Source of the DNA: Solirubrobacterales bacterium
GTDB lineage: Bacteria > Actinomycetota > Thermoleophilia > Solirubrobacterales > Solirubrobacteraceae
Assembly (NCBI GenBank): GCA_025964075.1
Contig: JAOPZQ010000146.1
Span: 1-5,168, forward strand
Direction of reading: 5' to 3'
DNA length: 5,168 bases
Position 1 is the first letter of the stretch; every line of letters begins with the position of its first letter. Position numbers and translations under genes: made by a program. The notes under the pieces are model-generated. The model worked only from the letters and a program-made list of their open reading frames with translations. It had not been told where the DNA came from and searched no databases. Positions 1 through 4,949 of this stretch are shown in pieces.

Positions 1-469
1 CCGCGCGCTCACGGCGGCCGAGGAGGACGTGGCGGTCCGCCTGCAGCGCGAGGCGGTCGCCGTGCTCGCGGGCGGCCCGGCGGAGCTCGAGCACGCCCGC
101 GCGCTCGCCGATCTCGGCGCGACGCTCCGCCGCTCGAGCGACCGCATCGCGGCGCGGGAGCCGCTGCTGCTCGCGCTCTCCGAGGCGGATCGGCTGGGCG
201 CCACCGTGGTCGCCGAGCGGGCTCGCGAGGAGCTCGTCGCGAGCGGGCTGCGCCCTCGCCGAGCGCAGCTCGCGGGCGTCGCGGCGCTGACGCCGCGCCA
301 GCGCCGCGTGTGCGAGCTCGCCGCGTCGGGACGCACGAACCAGGCGGTGGCGCAGGAGCTCTTCGTCACGGTGAAGACCGTCGAGACGCACCTGCTCGCC
401 GCCTACCGCAAGCTCGGGATCAGGTCGAAGGGGGAGCTGCCGAGGGCGCTCGCCAGTCAGGGGGCCTGA
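1..469 (+). CDS. LuxR-family transcriptional regulator, C-terminal part (5' truncated by window)
   Basis: The reading frame is open from the first bases of the window to TGA at 467-469, giving 155 visible residues, so the true start lies upstream. The GTG at 29 falls inside the protein and is unlikely to be the start. The last ~57 residues (about 284-454) form a GerE/LuxR helix-turn-helix: it begins ALTPRQRRVCELAASGRTN, and the recognition helix region reads TVKTVETHL followed by YRKLGIRSK. This domain binds DNA as a dimer. The preceding part is alanine- and arginine-rich and helical, with HARALADLG and an AREPL..AL pattern. It resembles the TPR-like end of large ATP-binding LuxR regulators (LAL/MalT type), which carry an N-terminal AAA ATPase module. 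That module is outside the window, so the LAL assignment is inference. The gene converges on the luciferase-like gene and ends 2 nt before a terminator palindrome. Its target genes cannot be told from here. Confidence 0.9.
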   Translation, partial: RALTAAEEDVAVRLQREAVAVLAGGPAELEHARALADLGATLRRSSDRIAAREPLLLALSEADRLGATVVAERAREELVASGLRPRRAQLAGVAALTPRQRRVCELAASGRTNQAVAQELFVTVKTVETHLLAAYRKLGIRSKGELPRALASQGA

Positions 470-470
470 G

Positions 471-497
471 GGAAAAAGGGGTCAGACCCCTTTTTCC
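471..497. terminator. Bidirectional intrinsic terminator: 27-bp perfect palindrome between convergent genes
   Basis: The left arm GGAAAAAGGGGTC (471-483) is the exact reverse complement of the right arm (485-497) around a single central A. As RNA it would fold into an ~11-bp stem with a TCAGA loop. The outer A5/T5 runs give a U-rich 3' side to the hairpin on either strand, so it can stop transcription of both the LuxR gene (plus) and the luciferase-like gene (minus). The two stop codons lie at 467-469 and 499-501, leaving one base between each stop and the palindrome. The AT runs stand out sharply from the surrounding GC-rich sequence. Confidence 0.8.
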
Positions 498-498
498 G

Positions 499-1524
499 TC
501 AGGCGGCGCGCGGCGCCGCGAGCTCGGCGTCGGCGGTGAGGCCGAACGCCTCGGCGATGAGCTCGTAGGAGCGCACCCGCGCGGCGTGGTCGTGCGTGAT
601 CGTGACGAGGATGAGCTCGTCGGCCCCGTAGAGCTGCGCGACCTCCTCGAGGCCGGCGCGGACGGTGGCCGGGGCGCCGAGCACGGTGCGCCGGCTGCGG
701 CCCGATCCCGGGCCGCGCGCTGCGAAGAAGCGCTCGGCCTTCTCGACCGGCGGAACGGGGATCAGCTGCCCCTCGCGAAGCAGCGTCATCGCCATGCGGC
801 TGCTGCTCGCCAGGCGCTCAGCTTCCTCGTCGGTGTCCGCGCACAGCGTCCACACGGCGACGGACACGCGCGGCGCGGCCAGCGTCTCCGACCGCGTGAA
901 GCGCTCCCGGTAGAGCGCGGCGATGTCCGGGCCCTCGCTGTTGATGAAGTCGGCGAACGAGTAGGGCAGGCCGAGCTGCGCCGCCCACTGAGCGCTGTCC
1001 GGCGAGGAGCCGAGAAGCCACGGCTCGGGACGCTCCGGCCGCCCGGGCAGCCACTGCGCAAGGCGTGAGAACGGGTGGTCGGACGGGATCGTCCCGTCGA
1101 GGTAGCCCAGGAGCTCCGCGAGCTGCTGCGGGAAGTCGTCGGGCGCGGCCTGGCGGCGGTCGCGCTGCAGCGCGAACATCGTCATCCCGTCCGTACCGGG
1201 CGCGCGGCCGATGCCGAGGTCGATCCGGCCCGGGTAGAGGCCGCTCAGCAGGCTGAACGTCTCCGCGACCTTCAGGGGGCTGTAGTGCGGGAGCATCACA
1301 CCACCGCTGCCCACGCGCAGGCGCGACGTGGCACTCGCGAGCGGGCCGATCAGCGCCTCGGGGCTGGGCCCCGCGAGCATCGGCCCACCGTGGTGCTCGG
1401 CGACCCAGTAGCGGTGGTAGCCGAGCGCGTCGACCCGCCGCGCGAGATCGAGGGTGTTGTGGAGAGCCTGGGAGCCGGTCGAGCCCTCGGAGATCGGGGA
1501 CTGGTCGAGGACGCTCAGGCGCAC
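499..1524 (-). CDS. Luciferase-like (LLM class) flavin-dependent monooxygenase
   Basis: This is a full-length 341-residue protein of the bacterial luciferase-like TIM-barrel family, near the usual 320-350 residues. Such enzymes use reduced flavin (FMN, or F420 in some actinobacterial members) supplied by a separate reductase to oxidise a small organic substrate in the cytoplasm. Visible hallmarks are the N-terminal strand RLSVLDQSPISEG, YWVAEHHGGPMLAGPSPE (about residues 39-56), VGSGGVMLPHYSPLKVAE (71-88) and PGRIDLGIGRAPGTD (98-112). These match the subgroup often annotated as MsnO8-type LLM oxidoreductases. The start is GTG at 1524, because an in-frame TAG sits directly upstream and rules out extension. 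No Shine-Dalgarno is visible, but a TAGCAT -10-like element (1537-1532) would place the transcript start almost on the GTG. The gene follows the small membrane protein gene by 21 bp on the same strand, so readthrough is also possible. The substrate, and FMN versus F420, cannot be decided. Confidence 0.93.
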   Translation of the reverse strand: MRLSVLDQSPISEGSTGSQALHNTLDLARRVDALGYHRYWVAEHHGGPMLAGPSPEALIGPLASATSRLRVGSGGVMLPHYSPLKVAETFSLLSGLYPGRIDLGIGRAPGTDGMTMFALQRDRRQAAPDDFPQQLAELLGYLDGTIPSDHPFSRLAQWLPGRPERPEPWLLGSSPDSAQWAAQLGLPYSFADFINSEGPDIAALYRERFTRSETLAAPRVSVAVWTLCADTDEEAERLASSSRMAMTLLREGQLIPVPPVEKAERFFAARGPGSGRSRRTVLGAPATVRAGLEEVAQLYGADELILVTITHDHAARVRSYELIAEAFGLTADAELAAPRAA

Positions 1525-1531
1525 CTACACC

Positions 1532-1537
1532 ATGCTA
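1532..1537 (-). promoter_or_regulatory. Putative -10 element for a leaderless luciferase-like transcript
   Basis: On the minus strand TAGCAT (1537-1532) fits the actinobacterial TAnnnT -10 pattern and lies 7 nt before the GTG start at 1524, the expected distance for transcription starting on or next to the start codon. No good -35 hexamer is visible at 17 bp. The call rests on spacing and on the absence of a ribosome binding site. Confidence 0.35.
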
Positions 1538-1545
1538 GCCAGCGC

Positions 1546-1716
1546 TCACCAGCGGCCGTACCAGCGACGCCGCGACCCCGCTTCCACGCTGCCGATGAAG
1601 TAGCCGAGGATCCAGAGCACGACGGCGATGACGAGCACGATCCACAGGATGTGCGCGGCGAAGCCGAGTCCGCCGAACAGGGCGAGGATGAGCAGCAGGA
1701 TGATGAGCGGAACCAC
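1546..1716 (-). CDS. Small hydrophobic membrane protein (56 aa)
   Basis: A short minus-strand gene begins with GTG at 1716 and ends with TGA at 1548-1546. A strong Shine-Dalgarno, GGAGGT (1728-1723), sits 6 nt before the GTG, which fixes the start. The protein opens MVPLIILLLILALFGGLG, continues through FAAHILWIVLVIAVVLWILGYF (about residues 19-40) and closes with a basic, tryptophan-rich tail, RRRWYGRW. That gives two closely spaced membrane segments (about 2-18 and 22-42) with a short GGLGFAAH turn and a positively charged C-terminus. Short proteins of this layout are widespread in actinobacteria as 'hydrophobic protein' of unknown function and are often linked to stress response, but that link is recollection, not evidence here. 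It lies between the SDR and the luciferase-like gene on the same strand. I assign no biochemical role. Confidence 0.85.
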   Translation of the reverse strand: MVPLIILLLILALFGGLGFAAHILWIVLVIAVVLWILGYFIGSVEAGSRRRWYGRW

Positions 1717-1722
1717 AGTCTG

Positions 1723-1728
1723 ACCTCC
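1723..1728 (-). promoter_or_regulatory. Strong Shine-Dalgarno of the small membrane protein
   Basis: GGAGGT on the minus strand with a 6-nt spacer to GTG at 1716. It is the best ribosome binding site in the window and is the main support for a gene that length cut-offs would miss. Confidence 0.8.
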
Positions 1729-1730
1729 GT

Positions 1731-1781
1731 GTAGGGTGCGCCTCCGCGCCGCTCCCTACCCGTGCCGCTTCACCCGCAAGC
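1731..1781 (-). promoter_or_regulatory. Possible stress-sigma (SigB/SigF-like) promoter and inverted repeat upstream of the small membrane protein
   Basis: Reading the minus strand, GCTT (1781-1778), a 16-nt spacer and GGGTAG (1761-1756) resemble the GTTT-N15/16-GGGTAT pattern of actinobacterial SigB/SigF-type promoters, with one mismatch in each box. Transcription would start near 1748, giving a leader of about 30 nt that contains the GGAGGT site. A 6-bp inverted repeat, GTAGGG (1731-1736) and CCCTAC (1754-1759), overlaps the -10 box and could act as an operator or a leader hairpin. Short consensus matches in GC-rich DNA arise easily, so confidence is low. Confidence 0.28.
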
Positions 1782-1784
1782 GGC
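1764..1784 (-). terminator. Stem-loop downstream of the SDR gene, weak terminator candidate
   Basis: GCCGCTT (1764-1770) pairs perfectly with AAGCGGC (1778-1784) across a 7-nt loop. It begins 16 nt after the SDR stop codon and is the only clear hairpin there. No T-run follows on the minus strand, so it would be at best a weak or factor-assisted terminator, or an RNA 3' end stabiliser. It overlaps the putative -35 box of the small membrane protein promoter. Confidence 0.3.
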
Positions 1785-1800
1785 TGTTATTGCGGCTCGG

Positions 1801-2700
1801 CTAGACCTCGACCTTCGCGCCCTCGCTGACGGCGACGCCGAGCTTGGCGTCCTGCGCGTGGAGGCCGCCGGTCTCGGGCTGGGCGAGCCGGAGCGCCTCC
1901 GGCAGGTGGCGGCTCGCGATCGCGCGGCGCTCGGTCAGCGGCTGCATGATCCCGCGCAGGGCGAGCGCGCCGCCGACGTAGCGCGGCGCCCACACGCGGG
2001 CGGAGCGCCGCTCGATGCCACGCTCGATCGCGTCCACCGCGGCCGAGGGCGGCACGGCGCGGCGCACGAACGGCGGCATCAGCTTCTCCATCGCCTTGGT
2101 CGACGGATGGGCGAAGCTGCCGCGGACGATGTCGGTGTCGATGAACCCGAAGTACGCACACCCGACGCGGGCGCCCGACGGGGCCGTCTCGACGCGGAGC
2201 GTGTCGGTGAGCGCTTCGACCCCGGCCTTGCTCGCGGCGTAGGGGCCCATCAGCGGCGCGTGGCTCGCCGCCGCGAGCGAGGCGATGTTGAGGAGGTAGC
2301 CCTTGCGGGCCGTGATCTGCTCGATCACCGCACGGTCGGTGCGCCACACGCCCATCAGGTTGACCTCGAGCGTGCGCTCGACGTGCTCCACGGGCGCGGT
2401 CGCCAGCGCGCCGACGAAGTGGATGCCGGCGTTCGCGATCGCCACGTCGACGCCGCCGAACCGCTCGACCGTGCCCTCGACGGCGCGCTCCAGCGCGTCG
2501 CCGTCGACGACGTCCGCCTCGAACCACGCCGCGCGCTCGCCGAGCTCGGCGGCGAGCGCCTCGAGGCGCTCGGGCTCGAGGCCGACGAGCGCGACGTTCG
2601 CGCCCCTGGCGTGGAGGCGCTTCGCGGTCCCGGCGCCGATGCCGCGCGCGGCGCCGGTGATGAGGACGGTGCGGCCCGAGATGTCATAGCGCTTGCTCAT
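1801..2700 (-). CDS. Short-chain dehydrogenase/reductase (SDR family)
   Basis: This 299-residue NAD(P)-dependent oxidoreductase of the classical SDR type interconverts an alcohol and a carbonyl. The Rossmann nucleotide-binding motif TGAARGIG is at residues 15-22, the structural NAG at 90-92, and the catalytic set N114, S141, Y154 and K158 (YAASK) is complete. Classical SDRs are about 250 residues; the extra ~50 form a C-terminal extension, partly basic (IERGIERRSARVWAPRY and beyond), that may contact membrane or substrate. The ATG at 2700 is fixed by GAGGAG (2712-2707) with a 6-nt spacer. The gene starts 13 bp after the monooxygenase stop, so the two are almost certainly co-transcribed. In that context it probably supplies the ketone for the monooxygenase, or reduces a related carbonyl; direction, cofactor preference and substrate are not readable. 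Confidence 0.95.
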   Translation of the reverse strand: MSKRYDISGRTVLITGAARGIGAGTAKRLHARGANVALVGLEPERLEALAAELGERAAWFEADVVDGDALERAVEGTVERFGGVDVAIANAGIHFVGALATAPVEHVERTLEVNLMGVWRTDRAVIEQITARKGYLLNIASLAAASHAPLMGPYAASKAGVEALTDTLRVETAPSGARVGCAYFGFIDTDIVRGSFAHPSTKAMEKLMPPFVRRAVPPSAAVDAIERGIERRSARVWAPRYVGGALALRGIMQPLTERRAIASRHLPEALRLAQPETGGLHAQDAKLGVAVSEGAKVEV

Positions 2701-2706
2701 GCTTGT

Positions 2707-2712
2707 CTCCTC
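2707..2712 (-). promoter_or_regulatory. Ribosome binding site of the SDR gene within the operon junction
   Basis: GAGGAG on the minus strand lies 6 nt before the SDR ATG and inside the 13-bp gap after the monooxygenase stop codon (2716-2714). The SDR is therefore translated from its own site on the shared message. Confidence 0.75.
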
Positions 2713-2713
2713 G

Positions 2714-4219
2714 TCAGGCCACGGCCGCGGCGGGGACCGGCGCGATCCGCGGCGCGAGCTCGTAGCTCTCGCTGTCGAACTGCTCGGTGGCGCGGCGGAA
2801 CGCGAACGTGAATCCCGGCCACAGGGTCGTGTTGCGGCCGCGCGCGTCGAGGTACCAGCTGCGGCAGCCGCCCTGGGACCACACGGCGTCCGTGAGCCTG
2901 CCCTGGATCTCCTCGTTGTAGGCGGCCTGGGCCGCCGGCCGGACCTCGACGGAGCCCAGCTGCCGCTCGCGCATCGCGCGGAGCGCGTCGGCCACGTAGC
3001 GGATCTGGCACTCGGCCATGAAGACCATCGAGCTGTGCCCGAGGCCCGTGTTCGGGCCGAGCAGGAGGAACAGGTTCGGGAACCCGGCCACCGCCGTGCC
3101 CTTGTACGCCTGCATCCCGCCCTCGCGCCAGGTCTCGTTGAGGTCGGCGCCGTCGCGGCCGACGACCGTCAGCGGCGTCAGGAGATCCTGCACGCGGAAG
3201 CCGGTGCCGTAGACGATCGCGTCGACCGGGCGCTCCCCGCCGTCGGCGGTCACGACGCCGCGCTCGGTGATCGCCGCGACATCGTCCGTGATCACGTCCA
3301 CGTGGGAACGGTCGAGCGCGCGGTAGTAGTCGTCGCTGATCAGGATGCGCTTGCAGCCGATCGTGTAGTCCGGCGTCACCTTCCGCCGCAGCTCGTGGTC
3401 GGAGATGTGCTTGCGGATGTGGCGCTTGGCGTAGAGCTCGAGGCCCTTCATCAGCCGCGGGTGGACGACGAAGCCGAGCACCCGCGACTCGAGCGCCCAG
3501 TAGAGGGCCTTGCGGTAGAGCTGCTGAGCGGAGGGGGCGCGGCGGAAGAGCCAGCGCTCGACCCGGCTGATCGGCCGGTCGGGCTTGGGGATGATCCACG
3601 GCGGAGTGCGCTGGTAGAGGTCGACGCTCGCCGCGTCCTCGGCGATCTGGGGCACGAACTGGATCGCGCTCGCGCCGGTTCCGATGACCGCGACGCGCTT
3701 GCCCGCGAAGTCGTAGTCGTGGTCCCACTCCGCGGAGTGGAACGCCGTGCCGGCGAACCGGTCGCGGCCCGGGACGTCGGGGTAGGTCGGGCGGCTCAGC
3801 GCGCCGAGCGCGGGCACGAGCACGCGCGCCGTCACGGTCTCCTCGCCGTTCACCTCGATGCGCCAGAGGCCCGCGAGCTCGTCCCACTCGGCGCGGGTCA
3901 GCGCGGCGCCGAAGCGGATCTCGGACCGGACGGCGAAGTCGTCGGCGCAGCGCTCGAGGTAGGAGCGGATCTCCGGCTGTGGGGCGAACATCCGTGTCCA
4001 CTCGGGGTTCGGGGCGAACGAGAACGAGTAGAGATGCGACTGCACGTCGCACGCGCACCCGGGGTAGGTGTTCTCGCGCCAGGTGCCGCCGAGCTCGTCG
4101 GCCTGCTCGAGGACGAGGAAGTCGACGCCGGCCTCCTTGAGCTTGATCGCCATGCCGAGGCCGGCGAAACCGGTGCCGACGACGACGACCTCGTGGTCGG
4201 GAGGGGAGGGAGCGGGCAT
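2714..4219 (-). CDS. Type I Baeyer-Villiger-type flavin monooxygenase (FAD/NADPH)
   Basis: This 501-residue cytoplasmic flavoprotein is predicted to insert one oxygen from O2 next to a carbonyl, turning ketones into esters or lactones with NADPH. The FAD Rossmann motif GTGFAG is at residues 15-20. Both Baeyer-Villiger fingerprints are intact: GGTWRENTYPGCACD (44-58) fits [AG]GxWxxxx[FY]P[GM]xxxD, and FAGTAFHSAEWD (155-166) fits FxGxxxHxxxW[PD]. The second Rossmann motif GTGASAIQ (180-187) binds NADPH. A later AIVYGTGF stands where related enzymes usually have an ATG motif. I chose ATG at 4219: the frame is open up to a TTG at 4297, but that TTG is part of a TTGACA -35 box and the extra 26 residues are charged and unlike the family. 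The ribosome binding site is weak (AGGA, 4236-4233). The gene is divergent from a TetR gene and followed by an SDR. Substrate and regioselectivity are unknown; 4-hydroxyacetophenone-type or MymA-type relatives are likely. Confidence 0.93.
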   Translation of the reverse strand: MPAPSPPDHEVVVVGTGFAGLGMAIKLKEAGVDFLVLEQADELGGTWRENTYPGCACDVQSHLYSFSFAPNPEWTRMFAPQPEIRSYLERCADDFAVRSEIRFGAALTRAEWDELAGLWRIEVNGEETVTARVLVPALGALSRPTYPDVPGRDRFAGTAFHSAEWDHDYDFAGKRVAVIGTGASAIQFVPQIAEDAASVDLYQRTPPWIIPKPDRPISRVERWLFRRAPSAQQLYRKALYWALESRVLGFVVHPRLMKGLELYAKRHIRKHISDHELRRKVTPDYTIGCKRILISDDYYRALDRSHVDVITDDVAAITERGVVTADGGERPVDAIVYGTGFRVQDLLTPLTVVGRDGADLNETWREGGMQAYKGTAVAGFPNLFLLLGPNTGLGHSSMVFMAECQIRYVADALRAMRERQLGSVEVRPAAQAAYNEEIQGRLTDAVWSQGGCRSWYLDARGRNTTLWPGFTFAFRRATEQFDSESYELAPRIAPVPAAAVA

Positions 4220-4255
4220 ATGTCTGTTCGTATCCTGTTCGGTTTCGCGCGATCG

Positions 4256-4286
4256 GTTACGGTCGCGTAACTTACGGTACTGTAAT
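4256..4286. promoter_or_regulatory. Two tandem palindromes: probable TetR operator in the divergent control region
   Basis: GTTACGGTCGCGTAAC (4256-4271) is a palindrome with 6-bp perfect arms. TTACGGTACTGTAA (4272-4285) is a second palindrome with one mismatch pair (positions 5 and 10). The two 14-bp cores, 4257-4270 and 4272-4285, match each other at 11 positions (TTACGGT...GTAA), and their centres are 15 bp apart. This fits two repressor dimers binding side by side. The sites cover the -10 and spacer of the monooxygenase promoter and the likely -10 of the TetR gene, so binding should block both. That the neighbouring TetR protein is the binder is inference from position and symmetry. Confidence 0.7.
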
Positions 4287-4297
4287 ATCCGTGTCAA
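4269..4297 (-). promoter_or_regulatory. Promoter of the monooxygenase-SDR operon
   Basis: On the minus strand a perfect -35 TTGACA (4297-4292) is followed after exactly 17 bp by TAAGTT (4274-4269), which fits the actinobacterial TAnnnT -10 pattern. Transcription should start near 4262, leaving a leader of about 40 nt before the ATG at 4219. The -10 lies between the two palindrome centres and the spacer contains the second palindrome, as expected for repression by a TetR protein. This is the best vegetative promoter in the window. Confidence 0.65.
4283..4288 (+). promoter_or_regulatory. Putative -10 element of the TetR gene
   Basis: TAATAT on the plus strand lies 11 nt before the ATG at 4300 and would start transcription near 4295, giving an almost leaderless message. 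No convincing -35 box is seen at 16-18 bp. TACTGT (4278-4283) is an alternative that would place the transcript start on the GTG at 4291. Either one overlaps the second palindrome, so autoregulation is likely. Confidence 0.4.
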
Positions 4298-4299
4298 GC

Positions 4300-4926
4300 A
4301 TGCGGCACACCACCTCCGCCAAATCCGTCCGCATGACCGCGGACCAGCGCCGCGAGCAGCTGCTCGACGTGACCCGGGGGATCGTCGGCCAGGATGGGTT
4401 CCACGCCGTCTCGATCGAGCGCGTCGCCCGCGAGGCCGGCGTCACGCGCCCGCTCGTCTACGGCCACTTCGGCGACCTGCCGGGCCTGCTCCACGCGCTC
4501 GTCGATCGCGAGGGGATGCGGGCGCTCGTCCAGCTCGCCCGGATCCTGCCCGCCGAGCCGCCGGTCGGCGATCCCCGCACGACGATGCTCACCGCGCTGC
4601 GCGGCTACCTCGAGGCCGTCCACGACGACCCGGTGACGTGGCGCCTCGTCCTGATGCCGCCGGAGGGCGCCCCGCCGGTCCTCCGGGAGCGGATCGCTCA
4701 GGGTCGCGCGGCCGCGGTGGCGCAGCTCGCGCGCCTCTCCGCCCCCGGCCTCGCGCCGAGCGGCCGCGCGATGTCGCCGGACGCCGAGCTCACCGCGATG
4801 AGCCTCTCGGCGCTCGCCGACGACTGGGCGCGGCTCGTGCTCACCGAGCCGGAGCGCTACCCGATCGACCGGATCGTGGCGCATGCGGACTGGCTGCTCT
4901 CGCAGCTCGACCCGCCGCGCGGCTAG
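4300..4926 (+). CDS. TetR/AcrR-family transcriptional repressor
   Basis: A 208-residue TetR-type regulator of normal family length. The N-terminal DNA-binding domain spans about residues 17-64: the helical lead-in RREQLLDVTRGIVGQDGF, then the helix-turn-helix VSIERVAREAGVTRPLVYGHF (about 37-57), a classic TetR signature. The helical C-terminal ligand and dimer domain (about 70-205) is variable, so the inducer is not predictable. The start is uncertain. GTG at 4291 (three residues longer), ATG at 4300 and ATG at 4333 (MTADQRREQ) share the frame, and none has a Shine-Dalgarno. ATG 4300 is preferred because a TAATAT box at 4283-4288 would start the message about 5 nt before it. The gene is divergent from the monooxygenase across two palindromes and lies 23 bp before an acyl-CoA synthetase on its own strand. 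It is therefore the probable local repressor, with a ligand likely drawn from the pathway (a ketone, ester or acyl-CoA). Confidence 0.93.
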   Translation: MRHTTSAKSVRMTADQRREQLLDVTRGIVGQDGFHAVSIERVAREAGVTRPLVYGHFGDLPGLLHALVDREGMRALVQLARILPAEPPVGDPRTTMLTALRGYLEAVHDDPVTWRLVLMPPEGAPPVLRERIAQGRAAAVAQLARLSAPGLAPSGRAMSPDAELTAMSLSALADDWARLVLTEPERYPIDRIVAHADWLLSQLDPPRG

Positions 4927-4931
4927 CGGCG

Positions 4932-4937
4932 TATGCT
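4932..4937 (+). promoter_or_regulatory. Putative -10 element before the acyl-CoA synthetase
   Basis: TATGCT fits TAnnnT and lies 12 nt before the ATG at 4950, in a 23-bp gap with no Shine-Dalgarno. It could start a short-leader transcript just after the TetR gene; readthrough from TetR is the alternative. Confidence 0.35.
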
Positions 4938-4949
4938 GCCCGGCGCCTG

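Noticed and set aside
310..1734. Plus-strand open frames across the LuxR end, luciferase-like gene and small membrane protein
   Set aside because: They run antisense or out of frame to genes with clear family motifs, and one runs straight through the terminator palindrome. Their composition is typical of GC shadow frames.
1762..2811. Long plus-strand open frame opposite the SDR
   Set aside because: Antisense shadow of an SDR with a complete catalytic set; the product has no domain and crosses the operon junction.
2693..4270. Long plus-strand open frame of 525 codons opposite the monooxygenase
   Set aside because: It is the antisense shadow of a clearly conserved flavoprotein. Its product is a low-complexity Arg/Ala/Glu/Asp-rich string with no recognisable domain, as expected in very GC-rich DNA.
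4220..4297. N-terminal extension of the monooxygenase to a TTG at 4297
   Set aside because: The TTG is the first half of a TTGACA -35 box with a matching -10 at 17 bp. The 26 extra residues are highly charged, use TTA and ATA codons rare in this window, and cross both palindromes. ATG 4219 sits just before the FAD-binding motif as in the family.
4294..4884. Minus-strand open frame opposite the TetR gene
   Set aside because: Antisense shadow; the opposite strand carries an unmistakable TetR helix-turn-helix.
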